Source of the DNA: Ooceraea biroi
Taxonomy: Eukaryota; Arthropoda; Insecta; Hymenoptera; Formicidae
NCBI RefSeq assembly: GCF_003672135.1
Contig: NC_039510.1
Coordinates: 2,418,001-2,482,000, forward strand
Direction: 5' to 3'
DNA: 64,000 bases
Shown here: one piece after another, positions 13,701 through 26,502 of the stretch
Numbering within the stretch: the stretch's first letter is position 1
How the letters are laid out: every line of letters starts with the position of its first letter
Notes under the pieces: generated by a model
Seen by the model: the letters and a program-made list of their open reading frames with translations, nothing else
What the model was told of the DNA's origin: nothing
Databases searched by the model: none
Made by a program: the position numbers and the translations under genes

Positions 13701-16700
13701 TTCACTTCAGTATGCAACCCGCTTTTACATCTAAAATATTTTATCTTTAAACATACTCGGAGTTTTATTCTCGTTAATAAAGACACACTTTTTCGTTGAA
13801 CTTTTTCTCTTGGAGCTAGTCGAAAATTTAGAAACTCGCGGTGAAATTTATTCGTTACGGTGGTGTCCCGTGCAGTGGTAGTCGCCGTTGTTCCTGTATT
13901 TGCAACCGAGCAACCGAGTTGCATCACGATGTATGGCACTCGTTTTCCAGCTTTGCCCGACTGCACGCGAGAGCAGAGAAGAGATCGCGTCGAATGCAGC
14001 AAAATTGCAGCGACTTTTCCACGCTGTCGTTGCAACTTGACGTATTCGTGATGTTTGTGCGAGAGGCGATGCAAGAGAGAAAGAAAAAGAAAGAGAAATA
14101 GAGAGGAAGAGAGAAAGAGTTTAGTTTCCTCGTATTTCTGCATATTATAAAATTTCATTTGCATTGTCGGCGTGCAGCAATAAAATATATTCTACAGAGG
14201 AAGATACCGGGTCTACATCCCTTCACGCGGAGAAAGTTACCATTGATATTTATGTACAAACATCGTTGCGTCGATGTGCACGACGAATTTGCATCCGCGC
14301 ACGATAACGGTCTCACGACCGCAAACAGTGCGAGGGAAGGAAAATATTAGCGACGTGCACGTTACCTTTGCTCGCGATTTTTTTTCAAGCGTCGCAATGT
14401 GAGTAATGCTCGACTGAGTAATCGTGCGGCCAAATTAGTACGTGACTGCAAGAATAATTGTGCCGTCACGATTAAAAAATATTGGCGTATTGATGGCCTC
14501 GTATGATAACCGATTGCATTCTGCGCGGCTTTTCCTCGCGGTTTTCGATAACTCGAGCGATTGACTGCTGATGGAATGAAAAACATCTGCGTTTATTCTG
14601 CGTATTCTGTATATGTGTTGGTTAAATATGTATAAGTATTGTTGAGCTTGTTCAATGGTTAATTCGTGATAACAGGAGTACATGTTATTGAGAGTGATTT
14701 ATCACTAAACAATAGTTTAGTCGCGATCAATACCGGTGTCAATTAGTTCAACAATACTGATGACGTGAATCAATCAATGTCGATGTCAATGAATCTGGTC
14801 AATAAGAAAGTGATATATTACAGTTTACGCCTGAAATTTTTAAATAATTTGTACAGTTTGTTTGGAAAATAACGAAATTATAACACTATATTACTATATT
14901 CAAGCATTGATCGTACGTGTAAAAATTATTCATTAATATTCAAACTGTGTCTTTTCATATCGGCAACAGCGTTGATTCACAAGTTCAAATATGTAATGCA
15001 AAATATGTAAATATAATACGAAAAAAAGGATTTTCGTTGGCACAACATATTTTATGCTCTTGTCGCAAATGTTATCATTCACTATGTAATCAGCAAAGAG
15101 ATGTATTGAAAATATTAATTTTATTAAACGATATATATATATTTTATTAAATCAACAAAAAATTATTTTATAATAACAAATTTTTACTGTGCCCTCATAT
15201 TTAAATGCATCAGCAGTGATAGTCTCGCTGCAATAATAAAATGCATTTGCTAGAAGTATTTTGCTTTAGCAGCAAATTAATGTGTTCACATTAATTTCTA
15301 TGTGAATTAATATATTCAGGAAAAGTTTTTTATTTTACTGATAAAATACGTTTTAATATCGAATAATTCGGAAAATTGTTTATAATAATTGAAAGTTTGT
15401 TAAATCGAACACTCACTAGCAGAAATGATTTTGTTAGCAACAAAATCTTTTCTTTTTCTTTGATATAAGGAGCTAAATTATTTGAATTGATACACTATTA
15501 ATATTTGCTATTTTTTATATATACTGTACAGAAACAACATAAAACACTAAATTAGAGAAAGAAAGAAAAACATTAACTCTCACGACATATAAAACTTAAA
15601 AAATAAGTATTAATCACATCAAGGCACACGACGAAGATATTCCAAGAGAAGAGGATGATATTACTCGCGGTCCCCGGAAGAATCTAAAAATTTTCTCAGT
15701 GTAATAAGACACGAGCACGTCCCCGTAGATATAGAGCCTCCTCGTCGTTCTCGTCGCCGTCGCCTGAAGAATGCATCAAGCCGAAACGGTTATGACCGTG
15801 ATAGAAGCTAGTTAAAGCGCGCGCGAGAGAGAAAGAGGGAGGGAAAAAGAAGGGAAGCAAAAAATAATTACGGCAGTGTGCACCAGCATTGGTACAAGTT
15901 ATCGTGGTGGCGTGACCCGGGGCAGAGGCGTATTCGAATCATTACTGACACGAACGTGCCACATCGCTCCACACTCAGACGGCGCAACCTTATGCAACAC
16001 GACAACGTGCATACCTGTATTCGTATATATTTAATGATCGCGTTTAAAAGGAAATTGCAAGAGCGCGGAACCGAACAATTGCTGGCCGTTCTGCGGGAAC
16101 GGCGCCTCGAAATATTACATGGCGGATGGGCTCGGGCTATAATAGCGCGCATACTTATAATGCATCACCCCTTGAGCCTCCGCCTCTTTCCGCGCTACGG
16201 AATTCAGCGAGATTAAATCTTTGTGTGTACGTCGGTAGAATATCGCATAAACTTTAATCATCGGCCCGAGAAGATGCGGACGCGGAAATAAAAAAAAAAG
16301 AAGATAACGTAGAAGGTGATGCGCGCAACGACGTTGCTCCGGAATCGAGCGGCATTTTAAAATCTCATTCTCGTGTCCGGACATCAGGGACGGGGTAACA
16401 CAGTGTAATATGATACGTGTAATGCAAAACGCATATGCACGTGTTCATATGAATTACATATGTAATGTAACGCACACCGTGTAATATTATACACCATTTT
16501 CCTATTGCGCCCTTAAAATAATTCATAATTACGTGCGCAGCTTGCTTTTAGACAGACACGTTAACTCTAAACATAAAATAATTTTTAAAATTATTTTAAA
16601 AATCATTTTCATACATGATCAGTGCTTCAATTGAAATAATATTATAATTCCGTTAGCTTCTCTCTTTCAGGAGACGGACTGCATAAATTATTCAAAAAGG

Positions 16701-17890
16701 CGAGCTGTAAATAGAATTTAGATAGAAAACTAAATCCACATATTATTAAACCACATACGTAAGCAGCTCATATCGCATCCGAGAAACAAGAATCCTATTC
16801 AGGAGATGCGGTGCCTATCGCCGACTTTCCGCGCGGTTTACGAGATGAGATCCTGTATGTAACGTGTTCCCAAGACGACACTTGTGCTGCTATTGCTCAT
16901 AAAGCGCCGAGATGCACACCCACGATGCTAAAAGTGGAATTGGCTAGTACAGTGCACTACTTGAGAAGACAGTCGGACTTGAAACATTTAGATAAACAAA
17001 GAATTGCGAGGATTGACGTACAGCGTCAGAATCCTCGAAATTGGAAGCTTGAAGCGCTTTTTTTCTTCAAAATGTCTCCATTCGCAAGTGCATAATGAGA
17101 AAGAGGAGAAGTAAGACGCAAAAATCTCATAGAGACGGTAATATGGCTACACAAAGGAGCCGGCATTGCCGGTGGATCGAATGGAATGATTTTCGTACGT
17201 TCCTCGAAAATCCAAGTACGTACATTGAAAGTCGTGACTCTTCGAGATCCAATTTCGGATCTTACGTAGCTACTTGGAGGATCGGCTTCGCGGGGGGTTT
17301 TTAAGGATCATCTCTCGAGAGAAGATATAGTGCAGCGACGACGTCGTCGTATACCCGGGGACGCGAAAGTGGAGCCTCGCATCTTCGTAGGCAGCCGGTC
17401 TTCTCGTTACTTGCAACGAAGACGTTGAAGTTGCTGAAGTAACACGGCTTCCCCATGGCGAAGCTTGTGAGATGCTTCCGCGTACTTGGATTTAATAACT
17501 GCACTCTGCATCTGTGCGTACGCGATGTCGCCGCTGCGACACGCGTTGCGCACTTCCAGCGAGATGATCCCGAAAAATTGCTCCCCGAAGCTGATCCTCA
17601 AAGTAGACAAAATCGAGATTGATGCTCTGACAAGTCAGGATGTTTATGTAAGTCTAGGCTGATCTTCGTTGAATCCTCGAGAAATAGTCAGAGCACTGAT
17701 GCAAGCAGGAACCAACTGCAGAAGATTATATTATTTAAGTGGGATTTGTCTTTTAGAAGAACATGTTGATCCTCTCAACTTCTTCGTGCATATGATTGCT
17801 ATACATGGCGACGATGATAAACTTGAAAGTATTTAGCCTGCCTATCGTTCGCATACTTAATGTATTATAATATGGACCAGAAACATGAAT

Positions 17891-17918
17891 TGAGAGAGAA
17901 AGAGAGAGAGAGAGAGAG
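17891..17918 (+). repeat. (GA)n microsatellite
   Basis: GA dinucleotides with one AA interruption. Confidence 0.9.
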
Positions 17919-20613
17919 TCTTTGATTCTTAAAGCGCTAAGAACCGGAAACGCCGATTCGTTCTCATGTGATATTGATATTCCTTGATAAGAGAAAATAC
18001 TTTAATCAATATAACATTAAGAAACTCTACTCGTTAATTTGTTAATTCTACGTTTCAATTGTAAATTAAATATTATGACTAATAAAAAACTTACAATTTC
18101 TTCAATTAAATGCAATTTGTGTGGAATTGGAATTTATGAACTCGCGGCTTCGTTCAAGCTAAAGCGCTATTCAGCGCGGATAGCAAATTGTAAGTTTTCG
18201 GATAAGAAACATCGGCGTGCGACTTTCCTCGCAAAAGCTAAAAGAATCACTTTATTTCACGCACGATGCGCACCGCGCTTCGTACGAGGATCTTCTCGGT
18301 TGGACAGATTTAATTACTCGAATCACGCGTTTCTAGCATCACGCGGCTATGCTCTCGTACAAAAGCACCAGGGAGTCACGCTCCTCCGCATAAAGAGTAA
18401 CGTAATTACACGGCAGGACCGTCGAGAGAAACCCACCACGAGAAATGCATCCCTGTGTGAGGATCCTTTTCTCACAGCAGCAGCAGTAGCAGCAAGTTCC
18501 AGGGACAGTTGCTGTTCTCTTCAACAACATTGTCCGACCCATCTCTACTTACTTACCAAACAGTGCATGGCTAGCCGGAAGCGGTGGTCGGTCGCCTCGG
18601 CGCAATCTGTTTATCCAAGTGCTCTTCGTGGACCGAATTGATCGGCAAATTCGAGAATTTGCTGACGCAGTCGCGATCGAGGGAGGATGTTCGGTTAGAG
18701 AACGAGCGCGTTCGTTGGCGGCTTAATGAGCTCTTAAAATATAGGTCGGAAGGGATTTACGCCCATGCACGAATCGCCAACGCGTAATTTATGATCGAGC
18801 CCAACGGCCTTTGGAGACCCTTCCTCTCCCTGTCTCTCGATCCAATGATCGTAATAATAAGGTAGTCGAGCTTTGATCGCGCGACCGTGCCTATTTTCCG
18901 ATGCTCCCAATCGATGTGCGAGTTTCGGGCCACATCAAATCAGTTATTACCTCCGTTTGACATGGAATTTGGCTCGAATACGAGCCCTTTTTACCTCTCG
19001 TCTTCTCGTTCTGCCCTCCCGTTCTCTCGCTCTTGCGCGATCGCGTTTGTCGGTCGGAACTTTCCGGAGAAAACTCGGAAACTCGATAAACGCGACATAC
19101 ATCGCGCGTATTTGGGGGTATTACAGTCAAGTAGATCTTATCTATAACGGCAGCGACGGGAGGCTTTATTCCGTGTTTGCAGTTCTTCAGAGATGTCGGG
19201 ACCCGAACAATATATCTCTGTATGCGTGTTAACGCGAGCGCACACACTGTGATCCTCAACGTTGCCGTTAATGCCGGCATAAGCCTTCGATTGCAAAATT
19301 ATTACCCAGCGATGCGATGGAAAATAAAAGCGCGCGCGTAAACTTTACAGCCGCTTTCGAAGCAACCGTCTCGGTAATATTTGTTGATGGACTTCATAGA
19401 TAACGATCGAAATTGCAGGCAAAATACATACACTCGACGCTCGTTTATTACGTTATGTTCCAAGATCCTTCGCGGATCCGCATAATTAATTCTTATTGAA
19501 TATCGCGACTTCCACACGAGAGTATTATTATTTATTTATTTTGCAGATCTGTGCTGATGAGATATGACGCGTACGTCTTTTAATTATAGGTTTCCGATAA
19601 CATCAGAACAACACGTATTCGTCTCGGGTGTCGACTGTGGAATCACAAAAATTTGGAATATCCGACGCGCCGCCTAACACAAAATATTCGATATAATGTA
19701 CTCATATTTTTTAAGTAAATATACCATCAAGTTTACGAGATATATTACTGTGTATACGTGTATTTTGCCGCAGTCCATCGCAATATATAATGCATTTTAA
19801 AGAGCGACGGTTTTTCTTGGGTTCTCCTCATATCGAGAACATTTGTATGTCCACCCGAAAATATCGATATTATTTATTCTCGCTGCGGTATGATCGAAAG
19901 GAAATCTTTGTTCAAAATATCACTTGTTGTGACATAAAAAGCTAATAATTAACCGATCATACGCGATATGTGCGATTGCTCTGAGTTTTGGTTTGAGATA
20001 TTGATTTCTTGTTTCGATGTTTTCAATAATTATTACTGATTCTTTTTTTGAGATCAAGAGAGAGATTTCATGCTGAAGTCGCATATCACCGATGTCATTT
20101 CTTAATTATTGAAGACACGGTAGCGGTAGCTCGTCGTCGGACGGGCGTAGTATTATAAATGAAACATCGGTCATTTGGCGACGGAAGTAACATCAAGTCG
20201 ATCGGAAGTAGTCCCGAGATGGGCAACGGAAATCAAAAGGGAAACGCAACTCATTTCTCGCTCTTCCTCTTATCCTCCTTCTCTTCCTTCTCGTTTTCCT
20301 TCTCGGTCCTTCCCTTGCTTTTCGATTCTCTCTTTTCTCTCTACGAAATCACGTCAAACATGGTCGATAACTTTATGGCTGACTTGATTCAAGTTTCTCA
20401 CACGCGTAATGAGCAAAGGTGCCGAGTTTCGAAGCTGTAGCTGCGCTACGGCTCCCAAAATATTTTTATGCCTGAGCGATAATCCAAAGTGACAACGTGA
20501 TTGCCAGCGCAATTCCTCGCCGACGAATAAAACATTATGTTACCGCCCCGAACGAGCAGCCAAGTTAGATTAAAGTTGACACTCTCGTTCTCCCACGCTG
20601 CGAGAAATTACAT

Positions 20614-20627
20614 GCGCGCGCGCGCGC
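20614..20627 (+). repeat. (GC)7 alternating purine-pyrimidine tract
   Basis: Seven GC dinucleotides in a row, a potential Z-DNA former. Confidence 0.85.
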
Positions 20628-20787
20628 AAATGAGCGGTTTATTACCCGTCGCTGATATGTCTCAGCGAATGCGCAATGTGAACAGACGTAAAAATTAACC
20701 GCAAATTTCTCTTGCTGTCGAGTTTGTTAGCGCGACGTGACGAAATAAGCTTATCGAAATTAGAAAACTCGATCAATCGAAAAGATC

Positions 20788-20893
20788 ATTTCATCAAAAT
20801 ACTGTGATGTTTTTATTTCTATCATTTATTTCGAGCATATTTTGTCAAAATACAGTGACATTTTTATTTGTATTATTTATTTTAATAATATTA
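20788..20893 (+). repeat. Diverged 51-bp tandem duplication
   Basis: Two adjacent copies share TCAAAATAC-GTGA-TTTTTATTT-TAT and ATTTATTT in the same order, 51 bp apart (20788-20838 and 20839-20893). Differences are mostly substitutions. It is AT-rich and non-coding. Confidence 0.65.
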
Positions 20894-23800
20894 CGTCATC
20901 CCGAAAAAATCAAGTCTTCTAGAATCCTAGCTAAAACATCGTAAATTTTGTTAACTTAAGATTGATTTAATAAATATTATTTTACAAAATTAACTTAAAA
21001 CATGAAACAAATTATTTGACAATTAAATAGAGATCTAGCTGAAATGTTTTTAGGTGCAATTTCGAAATAGTTCCACGTACCACCGGAAGTAAAGTGAAAA
21101 ATGGGCTCCACTTAGAAGCTCAAAAGTCCCAAAGTACGCCATTGTCGTAACGTTCCAAGACGTCCACGTCGCGCGCTTTCGCATTCCGACTCTGGTTCCC
21201 TTCCTACATCATTCCTGTGCGTCTCTTCGCGTGGCTCGTTTCGTCGTTGATTGCATATCGCGCTAGACGAGCGACGCGACGGGGGTGGCCACCCTCCCTC
21301 GGAAAATGTAAGCGCGATGTGGATGACGCGGAAGCTTTACGGCCGCGTTACCCCGGCGAATTTCGTGCGGACGTAATCGCGCGGGACACTCCCCGTGATT
21401 GCGCTGGATATGGTTTCCCTGGACCCTCCCCTCGTTCTCCCTTTCCACTCCTAGGCGACCAGCTACCGGCTCGCCTGCCCGCGCAGCCTCCGATGGGAAC
21501 ATCTGCTGCTTTACCATTTGACGCACGCGCTCGCTTCTCGTTTTCCTTGCGTTAACGCGGCGCGAGTACGTCCGTTTCACGGACACGGGACGACGACGAC
21601 GTGATAGCGCAGAAACCCTGGCAAATGGAATCCTACGTGTCCTCGTACGCGGGGAGAGCTGGAATATTACATTTTCTCCAGAGAAAGAGAGAGAGGAGAG
21701 GGTGGTAGAGGGATTGAGAGGCAGGATGAAGTTTATTTCGGTGAAGGGTTGAAGGCAAAGGGAAAGTTAGGATTTTCGAAAATCTGTTTCAGCTTCACTC
21801 TGCCGGGTTTCTGCTTCGACGTGGGTGATTAGATCAATGGTCCGGTTTCGGGACTCTTTCGGGTCACCGATACGTTTGAAGCGCTTCATGCGCGCGGATC
21901 TGAGCGGATGGACAAAACGGTTGCGTAACTCGATAAAAGTAAAGCTCACGTGCACGTAGCGATCTTTGCGCGTGACCACGTTTGCGATACCACGAAAAAT
22001 GATCAAGATGCCTGGGACCGGGCGAGAAAAAATTCTTCTCGTCTCTTCGTCCTCTTTTTTTTTAATTAGAAGAAATAGCTATTAAAAATATTTCTTCGAA
22101 GACGTAGCCTCTCTGCGATCTTCCGCCCCTTGTTTCTCTTAGAGTTAAATAATATACACGCCCGAAGCGCTACGGGATTTATCATCCAGATGCGTCTCGC
22201 GATGCAATGACGTCAAAAGCACACCGCAGGAAATGTGCGTTTCCGAAAGTGGAAAATGCAAAATACACGAATACACACGCACATGCTCGCAAAGGTACGT
22301 GTTCCCCGTGTATGGGCATCGCGGAATGTTTGTTCGTACATTTACAAAGCGAAATTCGAAACATTTCCCGTATTATGTTCATTACCGGCGCTACAATCCC
22401 TTGGCAACGCACTCTGCATCTGAATCGTGGCTTTCCCGTATCATACGTATCACGTAAATTATTTGACATTTGCGTAAATAATTAATTCAAGCGAAACGAA
22501 ATGTTTTCCGTGCGCACTCGCATGTAATTCCGTATGTTGGCCGATCCATTAAATAATCCTTATTTTTTAAATTGTCACGCTCGCATAATTCCCACGAAAA
22601 CACCCCACCGCAAACTGCATATTATGTAATATATTACATGTAATATACTAATTTGCGATCAAAAATCTAGCATGTACTCCACGCGCGTTCTCCATTATAT
22701 ATAAGGATATAAAAGTAATCGCACATCGATAGAGCTAAAACGACATAAGCGGCTATTTTATTACTTCCGCGAGGCGATAGGCGAAAGCCGACGACAGGCA
22801 TTAAATTCTGAGCTTCCGGTTCTCGCGGAATATTATTCATGGTCAATAAATAAGATCACGATAGAGCTCCTCGAGGTGACTTCGCAAGTTATAGAAGAAT
22901 CCACTCGGGCGCATTAGTCTTGAGCCAAGATTCCTAGCGAGACGTTAACCGATTATCCGTATGGTTTACGAATTCGATGACGTATCATGCCAAGGGAGCG
23001 GCGTATTATGATAACGAAACGGAGGATCCGATTCGGTCGATCCACTTTCTTTGACGCCGGCTTACCTTATAAAGGGAGACGCGGTATCGCCAGCGGTGAT
23101 CTTCCCGACAGCAGCGTACAACGCAGTCGGGATCGACCCCCGATTTGTAGTCGGAGAAAGGTGAGAAGAATCCCGCTGACTCATGGAGCACTCGATTCGG
23201 AAAGTGGCAAATTGGATCGAGTCGGAATTCGATTTGCCGAAATTTCGACGCCCCGACCTCTCTCTCTGACGAGCGATTGTTTTATCGAAATCCGACGAAA
23301 TATCCGGCGGTGCCGTCATTCTGACTGAACAACGGCGAGCAAGAAGGAGAGCTCCTTTTTTTCTTTCTTTCTTTTTTTGTCAAAAACACGTGATTTTTCA
23401 GACTCCAGCTGCAGCGGGGTTCACTCGACGGAGATCAAACAATGGAAACGCGGCAAGGGACGAGGCAACGCGCTTCCCTTCGTCGTTATCGGCGCCGATT
23501 TTCCCAATCAGCGAATAAAGTTTTCGGCGACGCGATCGGGCGCATCACCGCACGAAGCGCGGAAGTTTGTTTGTTGCATTAGATATGCGTCTGCGTGTGC
23601 GGCACTCTCGTAATTTCGTCGCTGACGATCCATCGAAGTTCCGCGAACAAAGTTCAAACTACGCCACTTATAATAACTTGTCGCTACGTTGCTACTAAGA
23701 CGCCTGGTATTAACATAAAGTTTACGCGAGCGTCATAAAACTTTTGAAAACGTCCGCAGAAAATGCAACACCCACCCGCGGAACGTTGGATTGCTTCTAT

Positions 23801-26470
23801 CTCGCGTCCGAAGAAGAGAAGCGTTCCCGGTTCAATTATTAATAGCAAAGTTTGCCAAAGGCGCACGTACGTAAAAATATCGTCTAGTTTCTTTCGCAAA
23901 GAAAATTTTTTCAACAACAGCATCGTCCCTCGGGAGGGAGAGTCAGCGTTACATTATTTTCGGGACGTTTTCTTCTGATACGAAAATTATACGGGCAATT
24001 TATACGGATGTGACTGCGACGATCATATTTAAGATTGAAAGTGTCACCAGATTACTGCGGAGTCATTGTCACCGACTCGCGATTCGTTTCGGCCGCAGCC
24101 AACCCCTGTGGAGTCGCTGCTACCACGGAGGGGGTGAGATGGTTGAGCTCGTAAAAGCCTGCGTCATCAATCAAGTGGCGTAAGAAGGAGGAGCGCGACG
24201 CGGTCATGGTCCGTGCGATACGCCCGTGCCGGATGTCGCATCCGGCGAAAAAAAAACGACTTCCTCGCAACTCGGGACGGGGCAGAAGGGTGAATCGGCG
24301 TACGGGCGGGTTGAGAGATTGCGATAGTTGCGAGCAGCAGATGCGTGACGCCTTCGCGCGACCCCTAGTGCACCTAATGCACCCAATTATACGAGGCGCA
24401 TCCGGCTCGGTGAGCACGGCAATTCCGGCGAAGTTCATCGCACGTGCGAGGGAGAGTCCGTACGCGGGTGCGCAGGCAGGCAGAAAAAGGTCAGGGCAGA
24501 GGGTGGTAGTAGCCGACACCCGGATCGCGCCGGGGTGTCAGGGGTGAGAGGCCGGCGGACACGAATGATTAACAACAGGTTTATTAATCATGAAAACCGG
24601 GCTGGAGCCAGCTAGCCAGCCGAGGGGTTACAAGTTCAATTGCAGTTCGTTGGGGTGCTTCTTCTCGCCCCCGCACTTCCGCGACAGCGCCGTTTCGGGG
24701 CCGCCCCCGCTTAGCGCGGGTTGCGTTATTGTTCGCTCATAAAGCCGCGGAACGAGTCCGCGTAAAATATGACTCTCGCTACTCGAGTCGTTCCATTCTG
24801 GAAAGTTTCGAGTTGAGGAAGAAGGAAGATGGTAAGAAAGGGGTGGAAGGACGCGGAGCCCACAGCGCGAACGGCGGGCATAAGGAACCGGATAGTAACG
24901 TCTTTCACAGTCGGAACGGAACTTTCGGGGGGAGGGTCAATTATTGCCGAGCTTTGGGAGTACGCGGTAAAAGCGATACCGCGTTCTAATTGGAGCCGAG
25001 TGAGATACGAGGCATCGCTGAAAAGCAGCAAGTTTAATCATGGAGGCGACGTCTTAGTTTCGAGTTACCGGATTCGTACTGTCGACCGTGCTCGTTAAAA
25101 TTCATAAACGTGAAATGTTAAGTTCAGTGAAAGATGACTTGGTTTTTGTAAATAGATCATTATGTAAAAGTGATATCGTTAGCCAATAATATATGCTATC
25201 TATTATGAATTTTAACTACAAACATAGAAATTGTCAACAGGTGCCGACAGGTTTCTTTATCTATTCTTGAAAATATATAATTTCTCATATTGAATATTTA
25301 TGGCAGAATATCATCCATTACATCGAGAAACATCAAATTTTACAATTTACCCTCCAGAAACATTACTGCGATGTCGTCAAGATCGAATCGCTATAATAAT
25401 GAAACCACGTTCTCTTCTTCTCCTCCCTTTGAGTTTATTGCCTCCGCATTTTACATTGTGAACGCGTGTGTATCCGCAGAAAATGAGCGAGTCACAACTA
25501 GGCCGGAGACTCCGCGCCATGGAAGGAAAGTACGGTTTCAAAACGGGAGAAGAATGCCTAACGACTAGAAGATGAGTCGCTTCGCTGATAAGGGGGGAAA
25601 GCCTTTACAAACTCGCCCGGATAAAGAGGCGAGACGAGACCGAAGGAGAGCGCGGTGAAGCTGAAGAGAAGCCGCCTGAGCTTTATCAGTCATTTGTGAT
25701 TTCCACTTGCCGCCTCCTCCCAGGAAAACGCGACAACCGGCTTTCCTTCCTCCAAGAGATATTTTCTGTCGTTCGACGTGCTCAAATGGGGGAAGACTCT
25801 CAGTAGAGTGTAGACCCTGCAACTGTTACTACCGCACAATCGCCGGCGGTTTGTAAACATACATTCTCACGGATGAAAAATCGAGCCAAGGATTCAGTCC
25901 TTTTAAAGGTTCTCTCACTGGCAGAGATCCTTACGAGAAATAGATATCTTTCTCCTGGTGCGCGGCTTTCTCAGATGGGTGCCGTGACGTCACTCTTGGA
26001 CAATCATCGCGAGCGTAGTTTTTTATGCGAATTAAATGAGAATGGAAAAAAAGGCTAAGGAATATTTTGTCGTTTTTCATAATTAGCGTTGGCTCTACAC
26101 AACGTAAGATAAAGATGTTGAACTCGTAATTACGATCTCTCTCTCTTTGTCAATCACTGTACGAACAATAAGTGACGCGAAAAAATAAAATTCGAGTCAT
26201 CATTATTTTTCAGTATTTTATGAAAAGATGAATTACCTCCCTCGAGAATTCTAAGTAGAATTCTCTTCTCAATCTGGCTGTGATTCAAAAGCACCCGCTC
26301 ATTAATTATGCGTATAACTAACACAAATCAACCAGTAATACGATAAACTGCTTTACAAAATAGAAAGTTTCTAAATCTCATCTCATTGAAAAACAAATTA
26401 TTTCATATCAATGGAAGAAGTTTATAGCTCTTAAACTTTCAACGGTACACGCTTTATTAAAAAAGAAAAA

Positions 26471-26502
26471 AGAGAACAAGAGAGAGAGAGAAAGAGAGAA
26501 AA
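26471..26502 (+). repeat. (GA)n purine tract
   Basis: GA dinucleotides flanked by A-rich purine sequence on both sides. Confidence 0.85.

Larger units (their letters stand above)
8250..20787. other. Non-coding, microsatellite-rich
   Basis: This stretch holds most of the (GA)n/(CT)n tracts of the left half, listed individually. Between 14600 and 15650 it is AT-rich with small hairpins, for example 15427-15447 with a 9-bp stem and 3-base loop. Open frames up to 200 codons (18039-18641) have no recognisable domain. No gene is supported. Confidence 0.55.

Noticed and set aside
16811..17610. Cluster of moderately protein-like frames (+ 16811-17095, - 17407-17610)
   Set aside because: The peptides look less repetitive than neighbouring frames, but I recognise no family, and there is no consistent strand or splice structure. 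A decayed pseudogene remains possible but unsupported.
18039..18641. 200-codon open frame on the + strand
   Set aside because: Starts in AT-rich and ends in CpG-rich non-coding sequence, with no motif or conserved architecture.
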